A stretch of 64,000 bases of DNA from the NCBI RefSeq assembly GCF_014467055.1, contig NZ_CP060696.1, positions 2,418,001 to 2,482,000 on the forward strand. Reading direction: 5' to 3'. This document shows, piece after piece, positions 9,018 to 18,278 of this stretch. A program made the position numbers and the translations under genes. The notes beneath the pieces are model-generated. The model was not told where the DNA came from. It did not search any database and saw only the letters and a program-made list of their open reading frames with translations. Position 1 is the first letter of the stretch. Each line of letters opens with the position of its first letter. The DNA comes from Caproicibacterium amylolyticum (GTDB taxonomy: Bacteria > Bacillota > Clostridia > Oscillospirales > Acutalibacteraceae).

Positions 9018-10757
9018 TTAATCTTCGTCTATGCATCTGTCAGGCAGACAGATGGTTACCGTAACGCCTCCTTTGTCGTTGCGCGAATAATGCAGCCCAT
9101 ACTGTGCACCGTACAGCAGCTGAATACGTCTGTGCACATTGCGGACACCGTAGCCAAAGCATTCATCATACTGTGCAATGCCGTTATTGATTTCATCCAC
9201 CTGTTCCTGTGTCATACCGGTGCCGGTGTCCGCAAGGGTCAGCCAGATGTCCCCACCGGCGCGCCGTACGCTGAGCACTACGCAGCCGCGCCGGCCTTCT
9301 TTCACCTTAATGCCGTGGTAAATGCTGTTCTCCACCAGCGGCTGCAGAGTCAGTTTTGGAATCGCAATATTCTCCAGCACCGGGTCAATGGTAAAGTTAC
9401 TGTCAATAATATTGCCATAACGCATATTCTGTATGATTAAATAACTGCGCACACATTCAATTTCTTCGGAAAGTGCAACAATATCCCTGCCCCCGCTTAA
9501 ACAAATGCGGTAATATTTCGCAAGTGCCTTAACAAGCGTGGAAATCTCCTTGTTTCCATCCGCTTCTGCCTGCCAGTGGATACACTCCAGTGTATTGTAC
9601 AAAAAGTGTGGCTTAATCTGCGACTGCAGTGCATTGAAACGAATCTGCTCCATCTGGTGCTGTTCTTCTTTTACCTGCTCCATCAATTCCAGCATTTTGT
9701 CCATCATAGTGTTAAAGCCAGAAGCAAGCTTTTTAAAGTCAGCGCCCATGTGCTGTTCGTTAATGCGCGTCTGCAGGGAACCATTCGCAACCGCATCCAT
9801 TTTCCTGACTACCTTTTCCAGCGGTTTGTACAGCAGGCGCACCGTATGATTCACAATAATAAGACTCGCCACCACAGCTCCGGCCACCAACACAAGCAGC
9901 AAAATGATGGTTTTTGCACTGGAAGCATACAAGTCCGCTGCCGCAACGCTGCTGACTACGTAAAAGGACCAGCCGGGAATACGCTGATACAGGTAAAACC
10001 TCCCGTTGTACTGGCAGGAACCACTGTCACCGGTGAACCAAGACATATTGATTCCGTCGGCTGCACCTTTCTGGATGCTGTGTGCAATGGATGCACCGTG
10101 GCTGCTCAGCACTGCCAAACCGCTGTGCAAGCTGGAATCTTGATGCCGCTGCACCTGACTTAAATTGTTGTCATTAAAGCTTAAGCATAGCATTCCTCGT
10201 TTTTTGCCGATATAATTCGTATCATAAACCGGGAAATATAGATTCAGCGTTTCATAACTGTAGTAAGACTTTGTGTAACCAATACGCATATCGGTGCCGA
10301 TTACATAGCGGCAGTTTTGAAAATCCTCTTTATAAACCGATGCAAACCGCGTAGTCAGTGAAGATTCGTTGCCTTTGTACAGATAGTTTCCCTGCTCATC
10401 CACCAGTGCGGCAAAATTCAGCGAAGAAAACATATTCAGTGTACTGCGCAGCACATTGCGTGTGTTGTTTGCGCTGGCTACATCCGTGGTATTTTGCAGG
10501 TATCTCTGCACAGAATTGTCCAGCACCAAGCTGTAGGCAAGTGATTTGTAATTGTTCAGGGAGTTTTCAAAGCCGGCCGCCACTGCCCGGTTCTGTTCCT
10601 GCAGCAAGGAACGTGTCTGATCGGTAATGGCCGCAGTGGAGGAAAGCGATGAAATAACCAGCATAATGGCGGCAGTAATAATAAGCGCAGCAGAAACCAG
10701 CGCCTTGATTTTTTTGTCAAAGTTCCAATGATGTACAGAATCCATCATTTTACCCAT
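9018..10757 (-). CDS. Sensor histidine kinase, YesM-like
   Basis: About 579 residues. Transmembrane segments near residues 20-40 and ~275-300 flank an extracellular dCache-like sensor. A HAMP domain follows (~305-355), then the His_kinase domain with phosphoacceptor His in QIKPHFLYNTLE. A HATPase domain with N box (LVENSIYHGIK) and G box (DTGTGMT) ends the protein. It sits immediately upstream of the YesN-like regulator. Start uncertain: the ATG at 10781 would lie only ~6 nt after the predicted transcription start, whereas the ATG at 10757 has GGCGG upstream. It probably senses the sugar imported by the adjacent ABC system. Confidence 0.88.
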   Translation of the reverse strand: MGKMMDSVHHWNFDKKIKALVSAALIITAAIMLVISSLSSTAAITDQTRSLLQEQNRAVAAGFENSLNNYKSLAYSLVLDNSVQRYLQNTTDVASANNTRNVLRSTLNMFSSLNFAALVDEQGNYLYKGNESSLTTRFASVYKEDFQNCRYVIGTDMRIGYTKSYYSYETLNLYFPVYDTNYIGKKRGMLCLSFNDNNLSQVQRHQDSSLHSGLAVLSSHGASIAHSIQKGAADGINMSWFTGDSGSCQYNGRFYLYQRIPGWSFYVVSSVAAADLYASSAKTIILLLVLVAGAVVASLIIVNHTVRLLYKPLEKVVRKMDAVANGSLQTRINEQHMGADFKKLASGFNTMMDKMLELMEQVKEEQHQMEQIRFNALQSQIKPHFLYNTLECIHWQAEADGNKEISTLVKALAKYYRICLSGGRDIVALSEEIECVRSYLIIQNMRYGNIIDSNFTIDPVLENIAIPKLTLQPLVENSIYHGIKVKEGRRGCVVLSVRRAGGDIWLTLADTGTGMTQEQVDEINNGIAQYDECFGYGVRNVHRRIQLLYGAQYGLHYSRNDKGGVTVTICLPDRCIDED

Positions 10758-10793
10758 TTTATCGCCGCCATTTTTCAACATTTTGTACTATAA

Positions 10794-10835
10794 AGCATAA
10801 CAGACAGCGTGATGAATTGCAACACGCTGTCTGTT
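10794..10835 (-). promoter_or_regulatory. Hairpin and overlapping promoter between sugar permease and YesM-like kinase
   Basis: The 13-bp stem AACAGACAGCGTG / CACGCTGTCTGTT (10799-10835) lies after the permease stop. On the minus strand TTGCAA (10822-10817), 17 nt, TATGCT (10799-10794) forms a promoter whose -35 is in the hairpin loop. The hairpin may be a weak terminator for the ABC operon. Confidence 0.45.
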
Positions 10836-10856
10836 TATTTTTTGTTCCTCTTTTTA

Positions 10857-11735
10857 TTAACCCTTTACTGCACCCGCTGTCATGCCCTTTACCAGTTTGT
10901 CCTGGAAAATGATGAATACAATCACCATGGGCAGCAGGCTGAGTGTCAGCACAGCCATAATCATCGGGGTATTCATGCTGTACTGTCCCTGAAAGTCCCA
11001 CACTGCCAGTGGCAGGGTACGGGAGTTTGCGGACTGAGTGAGGGTGTAGGCAAAGCTGAACTCGTTCCACATATTGACTCCGTTGTAAATTGCCAGCGTT
11101 GCCAAGCCCGGCTTTGACAGCGGCAAAATCATCTTAAAGAAAATTTGAAATTTGTTGCAGCCGTCAATTTCTGAAGATTCTTCAATTTCTCTGGGAATCG
11201 CCTTCATGAAACTCGTAAGAATAAAGACGGAGATCGGCACGCCAAACGCAACATACGGACCAATCAGAGACCAGATGGAGTCGTACATATGCGTTGATTT
11301 TGCCATGCGGAAAATTGGAATCAGGGTAATATGCACCGGAATGCACATGCACGCAACAATCACGGAATAAATCGGGGCACGCATCTTAAAGCGGAAACGG
11401 CTCAACGGATAGGATGCACAAGCCGAAACAAACAGCAGAATGATCAGCGAAATTGCCAGTATTACAACGCTGTTCATCAGGTAGTGCAGGAAGTTGCCCT
11501 TCAGCGCAGATGTGTAGTTGGAAAAGTCCAAGCTTTTGGGGATCGAAAAAACACCGCCTACCAGCATCTCAAACTTCTGCTTAAAGGAATTAAGCACCAT
11601 GAAAATAAACGGTGCCAGTGAAATCACCAGATAGATTGCTGAAAAGATTCCGGCAATTGTCCAGGCAATCACCTTTTTGCGTTTGCTCTGCTTTACTTTC
11701 AGAGCCAGAGTTTCTGCGTTGTTTGCTACTGTCAT
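10857..11735 (-). CDS. Carbohydrate ABC transporter permease (MalG/CUT1 class)
   Basis: 292 residues, six predicted transmembrane segments. The EAA loop is present (EIEESSEIDGCNKFQIFFKM, ~residues 190-209). The ending GMTAGAVKG is typical of MalG-type CUT1 permeases. It pairs with the upstream MalF-like permease and the lipoprotein-binding protein at 12856. No ATPase is in the cluster; such CUT1 systems often share a distant MsmX-type ATPase. AAGGAGGAGAA precedes the ATG at 11735, which nearly abuts the previous stop. Confidence 0.92.
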   Translation of the reverse strand: MTVANNAETLALKVKQSKRKKVIAWTIAGIFSAIYLVISLAPFIFMVLNSFKQKFEMLVGGVFSIPKSLDFSNYTSALKGNFLHYLMNSVVILAISLIILLFVSACASYPLSRFRFKMRAPIYSVIVACMCIPVHITLIPIFRMAKSTHMYDSIWSLIGPYVAFGVPISVFILTSFMKAIPREIEESSEIDGCNKFQIFFKMILPLSKPGLATLAIYNGVNMWNEFSFAYTLTQSANSRTLPLAVWDFQGQYSMNTPMIMAVLTLSLLPMVIVFIIFQDKLVKGMTAGAVKG

Positions 11736-11736
11736 G

Positions 11737-12639
11737 TTACTTCTCCTCCTTTCCGTTAATGGCACGCATCGTCAGCAGGGAAATAATCGTAATCAGGATG
11801 AACATTCCGCCTGCAATCGTGGAGCCGTAGCCCATGTTAAAGTTTTTAAAGGATTCCTTATACATGTAGGTTGCCATCAGCTCCGTGGAAGTGCCGGGGC
11901 CGCCGCCGGTCATGACATAAATCAAATCGAAGTATTTCAGGGAACCAACCATAGAAAGGATAGCTGCACTTTTCATGGAAGGTGCCAGCAGCGGCAGTGC
12001 CACGTGCAGGAAGTACTGGCCGCGGGTAGCGCCGTCAATGGTGGCTGCTTCGTAAACATCAAACGGGATGTTGGTATACGCTGCCATAAAGTAAACCATG
12101 TAGAACGGTGCAAACTGCCAGCAGATAACCATGATAACGGTTAATAATGCGGTTTTCGGATTGCCCAGCAGGTCAACATTTCCGCCGCCGAACAGCGCCG
12201 AAAGGGAACTGACGATGCCGCCGTTGGTTGCCAGCGCGTAATTGAACAGAAAGCCGATTGCAACACTGGACATCAGCATCGGGATGAACCACATAACCTT
12301 GAAAACCGTCATCTTTTTTCCGCCAAAGTCAATGAAAGTTGCCATGGCAAGTCCAAGCGGAATCTGGATGAGGATGGACAGGATCATGATAATAATGTTG
12401 TTCGTAAATGCGGTCCAAAACTTGCTGTCCTGCACCAATTTGCTCCAGTTGTTCAGGCCAACCCACTGTTTATCTGCCGAAATGCCGTTCCATTTGTAGC
12501 CGCTGGTAATAAATGTGTCTATGATGGGGTAAAACACGAAAACCACCAGCACAATCGCCACTGGTGCCAGAAATGCCAGTGCACACAGCCGTGTGTTGCG
12601 GCGGCGTCTGGCTGCCAGCGAAACCGAGTTGTTCATCAT
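11737..12639 (-). CDS. Carbohydrate ABC transporter permease (MalF/UgpA class)
   Basis: 300 residues with six transmembrane segments and the EAA loop (YEAATIDGATRGQYFLHVAL, ~residues 195-214). The large second periplasmic loop (KWNGISADKQWVGLNNW) is common in CUT1 permeases. It forms the membrane channel with the next gene. The ATG at 12639 has AAGGAG at 9 nt; an ATG at 12648 directly abuts that site and is unlikely. Confidence 0.92.
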   Translation of the reverse strand: MMNNSVSLAARRRRNTRLCALAFLAPVAIVLVVFVFYPIIDTFITSGYKWNGISADKQWVGLNNWSKLVQDSKFWTAFTNNIIIMILSILIQIPLGLAMATFIDFGGKKMTVFKVMWFIPMLMSSVAIGFLFNYALATNGGIVSSLSALFGGGNVDLLGNPKTALLTVIMVICWQFAPFYMVYFMAAYTNIPFDVYEAATIDGATRGQYFLHVALPLLAPSMKSAAILSMVGSLKYFDLIYVMTGGGPGTSTELMATYMYKESFKNFNMGYGSTIAGGMFILITIISLLTMRAINGKEEK

Positions 12640-12792
12640 GAGAGACATCTCCTTCCTTGATATGTGTGCTCTTTTTTGCTGCTTTTATCATACCAAAAAA
12701 GCAGCGCTGAGGACATACAATTTTCTGTGCATTTTATATAGAAAATTGACATAATCAATCTTCAATATAGTTTTATGAACAAATTTTAATAC

Positions 12793-12838
12793 AAAAAGGG
12801 TGCCGCCCCGCAGCAACCTGCAGCAGTGACGGCACCCT
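12793..12838 (-). terminator. Intra-operon terminator between binding protein and permeases
   Basis: GGGTGCCGTCA...GGCGGCACCC stem followed by TTTTTGT on the minus strand. Such partial terminators commonly keep binding-protein mRNA in excess over permease mRNA. Confidence 0.75.
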
Positions 12839-12855
12839 CCTTCAGTAACAATGTT

Positions 12856-14238
12856 CTATTTCTTGGACGCGCTGCTGCTGCTCTTGTTTGCAAGATAATC
12901 CTTCATGGATTTCTGCATCTTTGCCGCAGCATCCTTCGGGGTCATGGTCAGACCGAACATTTCCTGGCAAGTGTTCAGGTGTGTTTCTGCAACCGCCGGC
13001 GGCAGGTACTGGTCATACCAAAGCTGCACGCTGGAAGCCTTGTTGGCTGCTTCGCAAATCTGCTTGGTCAGCGGGTCACTCAGCTTGCTGTCTACACCCT
13101 TGATTGGCGGGATCTTGCCGTTCTTGATCATCAAATCCACTGCTTCATCGGAAGAGTAGAGTTTTGCACATTCAAAGGCTGCTTTCAGCTTGTCGCCCTT
13201 GCAGTTAAAGGAAATGAACTGGTCACCAACAGTACCAATCTGGATGGTATCATCTGCTGTGCTTCCGTCAATCTTCGGGAAGGAGAACCAACCGACTTTC
13301 TTATAGAAATCTGCGCTGTCTGTTTTGATGTTGCCAGTGTACCAGGAACCGATCAGATCCATACCGGCTTTCTCCTGATACAGCAGCTGACGAGCTTGCC
13401 CGTCATCCTCACTCAGGGAATTGACGCCGTCCGGGAAATAACCCTTCTTGGTCCATTCCTGAATCTTGTCGCCCGCATAGGTGAAGCACTCGTCCTCAAA
13501 GCTTCCCTTGCCAGCCACCGCGTTACGGAACGGGTCCAAGCCAGCCTTACGGGCTGCCAGGCATTGGAAATACATGGAGCCTGTCCACTTGCTGCTGTTT
13601 GCCAGCGCAAATGGGGTAATGCCGTTGCTCTTCAAAGTATCTGCTGCCTTTTCCAGTTCAGAAAGGGTGGTCGGCACCTTGATGTTGTACTTCTGGAACA
13701 TTTCCTTGTTGTAGAAAACACCAGCCATGGAAACGTTCAGCATTGGTACAGCGTAAATGTGACCGTTGTAGGTAGCCTGTGCAACAGCGGCTTCCATTAA
13801 CTTGTCCTGCACACCGGATGACTTCATCAGGTCGTCAATCGGCTGTGCGTAGCCGGAGTCGATGTACTCATTCATCGGCCCGCCGGACCAGCTGGTGTAC
13901 ATATCCGGGCATTCGCCGGAACTCATTGCAACAACCAATTTTTCTTTATAGTTGTCGTTCTGGGTTGGCACCATAGTTACGTGGTAGCCGTCTTTGTTCG
14001 TTTCATTGAACTTCTTAACGGCATACTCCATAATTTCCTTGTCCGGATTCTCTGTAGCGATATCCCAGAAGGTAATCTCCTTGTCACCCTCTGCGGTTGC
14101 GGCTTTGCTCGCAGTAGAACCAGCTGCCGAGCCTCCCGTGCTGGAGCTGCCGCCGGTATTTCCGCAGGCGGTAACTGAAACTGCCATTGCGGCCGCCAAA
14201 GATGCGGCGATGAACTTTTTCAATACACTTTGTTTCAT
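12856..14238 (-). CDS. Sugar ABC transporter substrate-binding lipoprotein (CUT1)
   Basis: 460 residues. A signal peptide with lipobox VTAC (Cys25) is followed by a Gly/Ser/Ala linker. The body is an extracellular solute-binding family 1 fold: EITFWDIATENPDKEIMEYA at ~54-73, VPTQNDNYKEKL and the ligand-cleft segment CPDMYTSWSGGPMNEYI. The substrate is probably a disaccharide or oligosaccharide released by the nearby glycosidases. It is the first gene of the transporter operon. AAGGAGGAAACAGATC precedes the ATG, and a promoter is at 14288-14316. Confidence 0.92.
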   Translation of the reverse strand: MKQSVLKKFIAASLAAAMAVSVTACGNTGGSSSTGGSAAGSTASKAATAEGDKEITFWDIATENPDKEIMEYAVKKFNETNKDGYHVTMVPTQNDNYKEKLVVAMSSGECPDMYTSWSGGPMNEYIDSGYAQPIDDLMKSSGVQDKLMEAAVAQATYNGHIYAVPMLNVSMAGVFYNKEMFQKYNIKVPTTLSELEKAADTLKSNGITPFALANSSKWTGSMYFQCLAARKAGLDPFRNAVAGKGSFEDECFTYAGDKIQEWTKKGYFPDGVNSLSEDDGQARQLLYQEKAGMDLIGSWYTGNIKTDSADFYKKVGWFSFPKIDGSTADDTIQIGTVGDQFISFNCKGDKLKAAFECAKLYSSDEAVDLMIKNGKIPPIKGVDSKLSDPLTKQICEAANKASSVQLWYDQYLPPAVAETHLNTCQEMFGLTMTPKDAAAKMQKSMKDYLANKSSSSASKK

Positions 14239-14287
14239 GATCTGTTTCCTCCTTTGTTCATGAGCTTTGTGGTCTCTCCTGAATGCA

Positions 14288-14316
14288 TTTATATAATATC
14301 ACAAATATTGTTTCAA
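14288..14316 (-). promoter_or_regulatory. Promoter of the sugar ABC operon
   Basis: TTGAAA (14316-14311), 17-nt spacer, TATAAA (14293-14288) on the minus strand, about 50 nt before the binding-protein ATG. Confidence 0.55.
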
Positions 14317-14398
14317 CATAATCAAATAAACTGTCCTCTTTATATAAATATCTTACATAAGTGTCTGTGCTCTTTACACAAAATTTAATTTCACGACT

Positions 14399-15727
14399 TT
14401 ACGAAATGCAGAATGTGTGAATCGAATGCGGTGGCAGTTCTGCGGTAAATTCCATGCATTCCTGCGCAAAGGAAAAGCTCCGCTCGATGTCCATACCATT
14501 GCCGACCTCCAGAACAACTGAACCATCCGGATTCTGAAAAGCGATTGTGTTTGCGCTCCAGCGGCCGCTGACGGAAAGTACCTTTGCGTTCTTTTTGACA
14601 AAATGAGAAAGATGCTTCATTAGGTAAAACTCCGGCTGCCAAACCAGTGTTCCGTCTTCTGTCACTGTCACAAGGGAATTTTGCTGCCAGCCCCAGGTGC
14701 TTACGCTGTCACTGGGCAATGCAAGATTCCAATACACATAGCTTTCCACACCGTGATGAAAATATAACCACATTTGCCGAAAAATATACTCCATTTGCGT
14801 CCAACTGTTCTTTCCGTCGCCGTACTCACTTTCCGTCTGCATATAGCGCAGTTCCGGATAGGCAATGCGTGTCTGTTCAATCACATGCTTGCCGCCCCAC
14901 TGGAAACCAACGCCGGTCAGGTAAGAACGAGCCTGCTTGTCCGAAAGAATCGTATTTTCAAACAAATCAAAATACTCGCCCGCAGGTGCGCCGCCCGCAA
15001 TTCCCTCAAAGTCCACAAACGGTCCGTTAATCGTACCGAGCCACAGTTCCAGCGGCAGCCTGCTCTTTTTCACTGCCGGCCCCAAATATCCGCCGATAAA
15101 GTCGCGCATATCCGCACCGCTCCACAGGCAGGAAGGAAACTTCTGGTCCGCCATCGGCTCGTTCTGCACGTGCAGCTGCCGAATAGAGATTCCCTGTTCT
15201 CGGTAAGCTTCCACAAAACGAAGAAAATAATCCGCGTAAGTGCGAAGTACCTTTTCTTCCATACGCATACAACCATAGTTGTAAACCGGGCGGGTCTTCA
15301 TCCACGGCGGCGGACTCCATGGGGAAGCAAACAGCGTCATTTCCGGACTGCGCTGCAGTGCTTCCCGGATAAACGGAATCGTCATCTGCTGGTCCCGGTC
15401 AATCTGAAAATGCTCCAGCTCATAGTCCTCCGGCACCTCGCTGCTGCAGTACCACTGCATGCTGAAATCATTTGCGCCAATCGGCAGCCGCCCAAACTGA
15501 AAACCGGTGTTCTGCGGCAGAAACAGTTCGTCAAAATATGCCTGCCGTTTTTCCGGGGAAAGCTTTTGCAGTGCATGCCACCCCAGTTCGTTAAAACAGC
15601 CACCAAAGCCCCGGACAGTTTGCGCTTTTTTGCCAGTCAGACTCAGAGTATCTTCGCTGTGTACGCCCGGCTGCACCTCTGCCGGCTGCCAGCAGGCTCC
15701 CTGCGTACTTTGTATGTGCTCAATCAT
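14399..15727 (-). CDS. Glycoside hydrolase family 30 enzyme
   Basis: 442 residues, matching GH30 glucosylceramidase/beta-1,6-glucanase-type enzymes. QTVRGFGGCFNELG (~36-49) is the conserved GH30 N-terminal motif. The acid/base is predicted as Glu190 (HVQNEP) and the nucleophile as Glu299 (MQTESE). The C-terminal ~70 residues form the beta side domain. No signal peptide is present, so it probably cleaves imported oligosaccharides. It lies upstream of the sugar ABC operon on the same strand, which suggests a shared substrate. Specificity within GH30 (glucosyl, xylosyl or fucosyl) cannot be set from sequence alone. Confidence 0.88.
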   Translation of the reverse strand: MIEHIQSTQGACWQPAEVQPGVHSEDTLSLTGKKAQTVRGFGGCFNELGWHALQKLSPEKRQAYFDELFLPQNTGFQFGRLPIGANDFSMQWYCSSEVPEDYELEHFQIDRDQQMTIPFIREALQRSPEMTLFASPWSPPPWMKTRPVYNYGCMRMEEKVLRTYADYFLRFVEAYREQGISIRQLHVQNEPMADQKFPSCLWSGADMRDFIGGYLGPAVKKSRLPLELWLGTINGPFVDFEGIAGGAPAGEYFDLFENTILSDKQARSYLTGVGFQWGGKHVIEQTRIAYPELRYMQTESEYGDGKNSWTQMEYIFRQMWLYFHHGVESYVYWNLALPSDSVSTWGWQQNSLVTVTEDGTLVWQPEFYLMKHLSHFVKKNAKVLSVSGRWSANTIAFQNPDGSVVLEVGNGMDIERSFSFAQECMEFTAELPPHSIHTFCIS

Positions 15728-15914
15728 TTTTCATTTCCTCCTTCCCGTTTTCTGCTGTTACGTTTAGAATACCCTAAATTTCTCAATACGTACATATTAT
15801 TTTATGCTTATTTGCTATACTTTTGTGCTGTACGCCAAAAGATTGCTGCCGCAGTTTCAAAGTACACTTAATTGTACTTCTCTTCTGCTATTCTGAAATC
15901 AGGAGATGAGAAAA

Positions 15915-16322
15915 ATGAAACTGCACTGCAAGAGAAAAGAAGCCCCACTCCAGCTAACCGAACCGGAGCGCTACGTCACCATCACCGGGTTTCAGCACTA
16001 CTACGGAGCACAGCCGTTTAAAATCGGACAGCTGATTCGCTGCTGCAAGCAGCCGGATAACCCTTATGACGCGGATGCTATCTGCTGCTCCCTGCCACCC
16101 ATTGGCACAGTCGGCTATCTTGCCAATTCGCCGCAAACTGTTGCCGGCGGCACGATGAGTGCCGGCCACATTTATGACCATGTTCCCCGCCGGTTCTATG
16201 TGCGCGTCTGCTTTACCAGCTTTACAAAAATCATCTGCAAGGTTGCACCGGGCACACTGGCGGAACTGAACCGCGAGATGCAGGAACAGCTTGCCAAAAA
16301 CGACAGCTGGGACTGCGAATGA
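15915..16322 (+). CDS. Small HIRAN-domain-like protein
   Basis: 135 residues. The ITGFQHYYGA start, LIRCCKQPDNPYDADAICC core and GTVGYLANS segment match the pattern of a HIRAN domain (a DNA 3'-end binding module known from helicases such as HLTF). Here the domain makes up nearly the whole protein with no helicase or nuclease attached. The first ATG (15906) abuts AGGAG; the ATG at 15915 has 9-nt spacing and is preferred. No operon partner is present. Function unknown; a DNA-repair or DNA-end-binding role is inference only. Confidence 0.6.
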   Translation: MKLHCKRKEAPLQLTEPERYVTITGFQHYYGAQPFKIGQLIRCCKQPDNPYDADAICCSLPPIGTVGYLANSPQTVAGGTMSAGHIYDHVPRRFYVRVCFTSFTKIICKVAPGTLAELNREMQEQLAKNDSWDCE

Positions 16323-16336
16323 ACAGCCCCGCAGGC

Positions 16337-16385
16337 AAAAAGGGAGTGCTGCAGAATCAAAAAATTCTGCGGCACTCCCTTTTTC
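16337..16385. terminator. Bidirectional terminator between the HIRAN gene and the thiamine ABC genes
   Basis: AGGGAGTGCTGCAGAAT / ATTCTGCGGCACTCCCT stem with T-runs on both strands. It serves both convergent genes. Confidence 0.85.
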
Positions 16386-16398
16386 GGGTCTTTTTCTG

Positions 16399-17142
16399 TT
16401 ATATTTTCAACAGCTCAATAATCTTGCGTTTGTAGCGCAAAAACTCGTCTGTTAGGGTAAAATCGCGGGTTCGCGGACGCGGTTCGGCCACTGGCAGCTC
16501 CGTAATGATGCGCCCCGGCTTCCCCGCCAGAATGTAAATCCTGTCGGAAAGCAGAATTGCTTCGTCGATATCGTGTGTAATGAACAGCGTGGAAAGCTCG
16601 ATTTTCTGCATGACATTCAGATACCATGTGTGCATGGCGTCCTTAGTAATGGTGTCCAGTGCGGAAAACGGCTCATCCAGCAGCGCAACACCCTCACTGC
16701 TCAAGTAAGTGCGCAGCAGTGCCGCACGCTGGCGCATGCCGCCGGAAAGCTGCGCAGGCCACTTTTTCTGCGTACCCTCCAGGCCAAACTCTGCAAAAAG
16801 CGCACCTGCTTTTTCGTGTGCTTCTTTTTTCGGTGTGCCGTGCAGCAGCAGCGGCAGCGCAACGTTATCCACGACAGTGCGGTAGGGCAGCAGCAGGTCT
16901 TTCTGCAACATATAGGAAACGTGGCCCGCCTGCCCGGTGATGTCTTGCCCCTTCAGGAAAACATGACCGCAGTCCGGGGTGAGAAGCCCCGAAATCACAT
17001 TGAAAAGTGTGGTTTTTCCGGCGCCGCTGATGCCCAGCAGACTCACAATCTCCTGATCGTGCAGTTCCATACTCACGTTGTCCAGGATCTGCACCGAATC
17101 ATAGCTTTTGGAGATTCCCTCTGCTGTCAGTTTTGTTTCCAT
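16399..17142 (-). CDS. ABC transporter ATP-binding protein for thiamine precursor (ThiZ-like)
   Basis: 247 residues. Walker A GISGAGKTT (~37-45), signature LSGGMRQRAALLR (~133-145), Walker B VALLDEPFSALD (~153-164) and switch histidine in FITHDIDEA. It is of the nitrate/sulfonate/taurine class. It is the last gene of the TPP-riboswitch operon and is separated by ~9 nt from the binding-protein gene, so thiamine-precursor import (ThiXYZ, formylaminopyrimidine-type) is the natural reading. Confidence 0.88.
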   Translation of the reverse strand: METKLTAEGISKSYDSVQILDNVSMELHDQEIVSLLGISGAGKTTLFNVISGLLTPDCGHVFLKGQDITGQAGHVSYMLQKDLLLPYRTVVDNVALPLLLHGTPKKEAHEKAGALFAEFGLEGTQKKWPAQLSGGMRQRAALLRTYLSSEGVALLDEPFSALDTITKDAMHTWYLNVMQKIELSTLFITHDIDEAILLSDRIYILAGKPGRIITELPVAEPRPRTRDFTLTDEFLRYKRKIIELLKI

Positions 17143-17151
17143 TTCTGCTCC

Positions 17152-18216
17152 TTACTGTGCCAGATAATCGTTTGAGAAACCGGTACCTGCCGGAATTTCC
17201 TTGCTGATGAGTTTATTGTCATACAGCCATTTGTAGAAAGCGTTCCAGCGGGAAGCATCAATGTAGCCCCACTGCTTCACTTCGGCTTTGTACTGGTCTT
17301 TCAGCCATTTCTGGCTCTTTGTGACCAACTTTTCACTGCTCTTGAGGTCCGGCACCTGCTGAATGAGCAGCTTTGCCGCTTCGTCTGGCTTGTCGATTGC
17401 ATACTCATAACCTTTCTTTGCGGCTTTCAGGAATTTCTTTGCCGTTTCCGGCTCTTTTTTCAGGAAGCCGTTGTTGGCAATCAGCACCGGTGTGTAGCAG
17501 TCCAGTACCGGGTCAATATCTTTAAATGTGAAGAAGTTAAGCGGCACATTCTGCACTTCCGCGGCAATGCCATCCCACGCGTAGTAAATCCAAGCGGTGT
17601 CCGCGTTGGTCTGAATCTGCACAATGGAGTTATCACCGGAGGGCACCATCTTCACTTTTGAATAATCGCCGCCGTCTTTTTCGATAACGTGCTTGATCAT
17701 GCCCTTTTCCACCGGTGTATCCCAAGTCGCGTAGGAGCGACCAGTCATTTCTTTGGGGCGAGTAATGTTTTTGCTCTTTACAGAGGCAATGCCGGAGGTG
17801 TTGTGCTGAATCAGCGCCGCAACCGCCGTAATCGGCAGCGGTGTTTTGGAAGTCAGTGCGGAAGCCATATCGGTATCCTGAAAGCCAACGCCAAACTGTG
17901 CGTTGCCGGAACCAACCAGTGCCGCGGTACCGGACTCCGGAGGCTGCTCAATTTCTACTTCCAGTCCTTCGTCTTTAAAATAGCCCAGCGCCTGTGCCAC
18001 ATAAATACCGGTGTGGTTGGTGTTCGGAGTGTAGTCCAGCACAAACTTGACCTTTTCCAGTTTACCGGAAGCGGTATTGCTGGCAGCCTTGGAAGAAGCC
18101 GTATTTCCTCCCGCAGAGGACGCACTTCCTGCACCACCGCACGCGGTCATTGCTGCCGCCATAGCTGCAGCCAAAACGGCTGCTGTTACTGTCCGCCATA
18201 TTTGATTCTTTTTCAT
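17152..18216 (-). CDS. Thiamine-precursor ABC substrate-binding lipoprotein (ThiY-like, NMT1/THI5 family)
   Basis: 354 residues. The lipobox is TAC (Cys26), followed by a Ser/Ala linker. The NMT1/THI5 signature VKFVLDYTPNTNHTGIYVA (~55-73) with the ALGYFKDEGLEVEI strand is typical of ThiY, which binds formylaminopyrimidine or HMP. Operon order is thiamine-binding protein, ThiX, ThiY, ThiZ under a TPP riboswitch. GGAGC lies before the ATG. Confidence 0.9.
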   Translation of the reverse strand: MKKNQIWRTVTAAVLAAAMAAAMTACGGAGSASSAGGNTASSKAASNTASGKLEKVKFVLDYTPNTNHTGIYVAQALGYFKDEGLEVEIEQPPESGTAALVGSGNAQFGVGFQDTDMASALTSKTPLPITAVAALIQHNTSGIASVKSKNITRPKEMTGRSYATWDTPVEKGMIKHVIEKDGGDYSKVKMVPSGDNSIVQIQTNADTAWIYYAWDGIAAEVQNVPLNFFTFKDIDPVLDCYTPVLIANNGFLKKEPETAKKFLKAAKKGYEYAIDKPDEAAKLLIQQVPDLKSSEKLVTKSQKWLKDQYKAEVKQWGYIDASRWNAFYKWLYDNKLISKEIPAGTGFSNDYLAQ

Positions 18217-18278
18217 TTCTATGCTCCTTAAAATAGGTTCTCCTCAAACTATTTTCTATCACAAATTAAAGATTTAAA

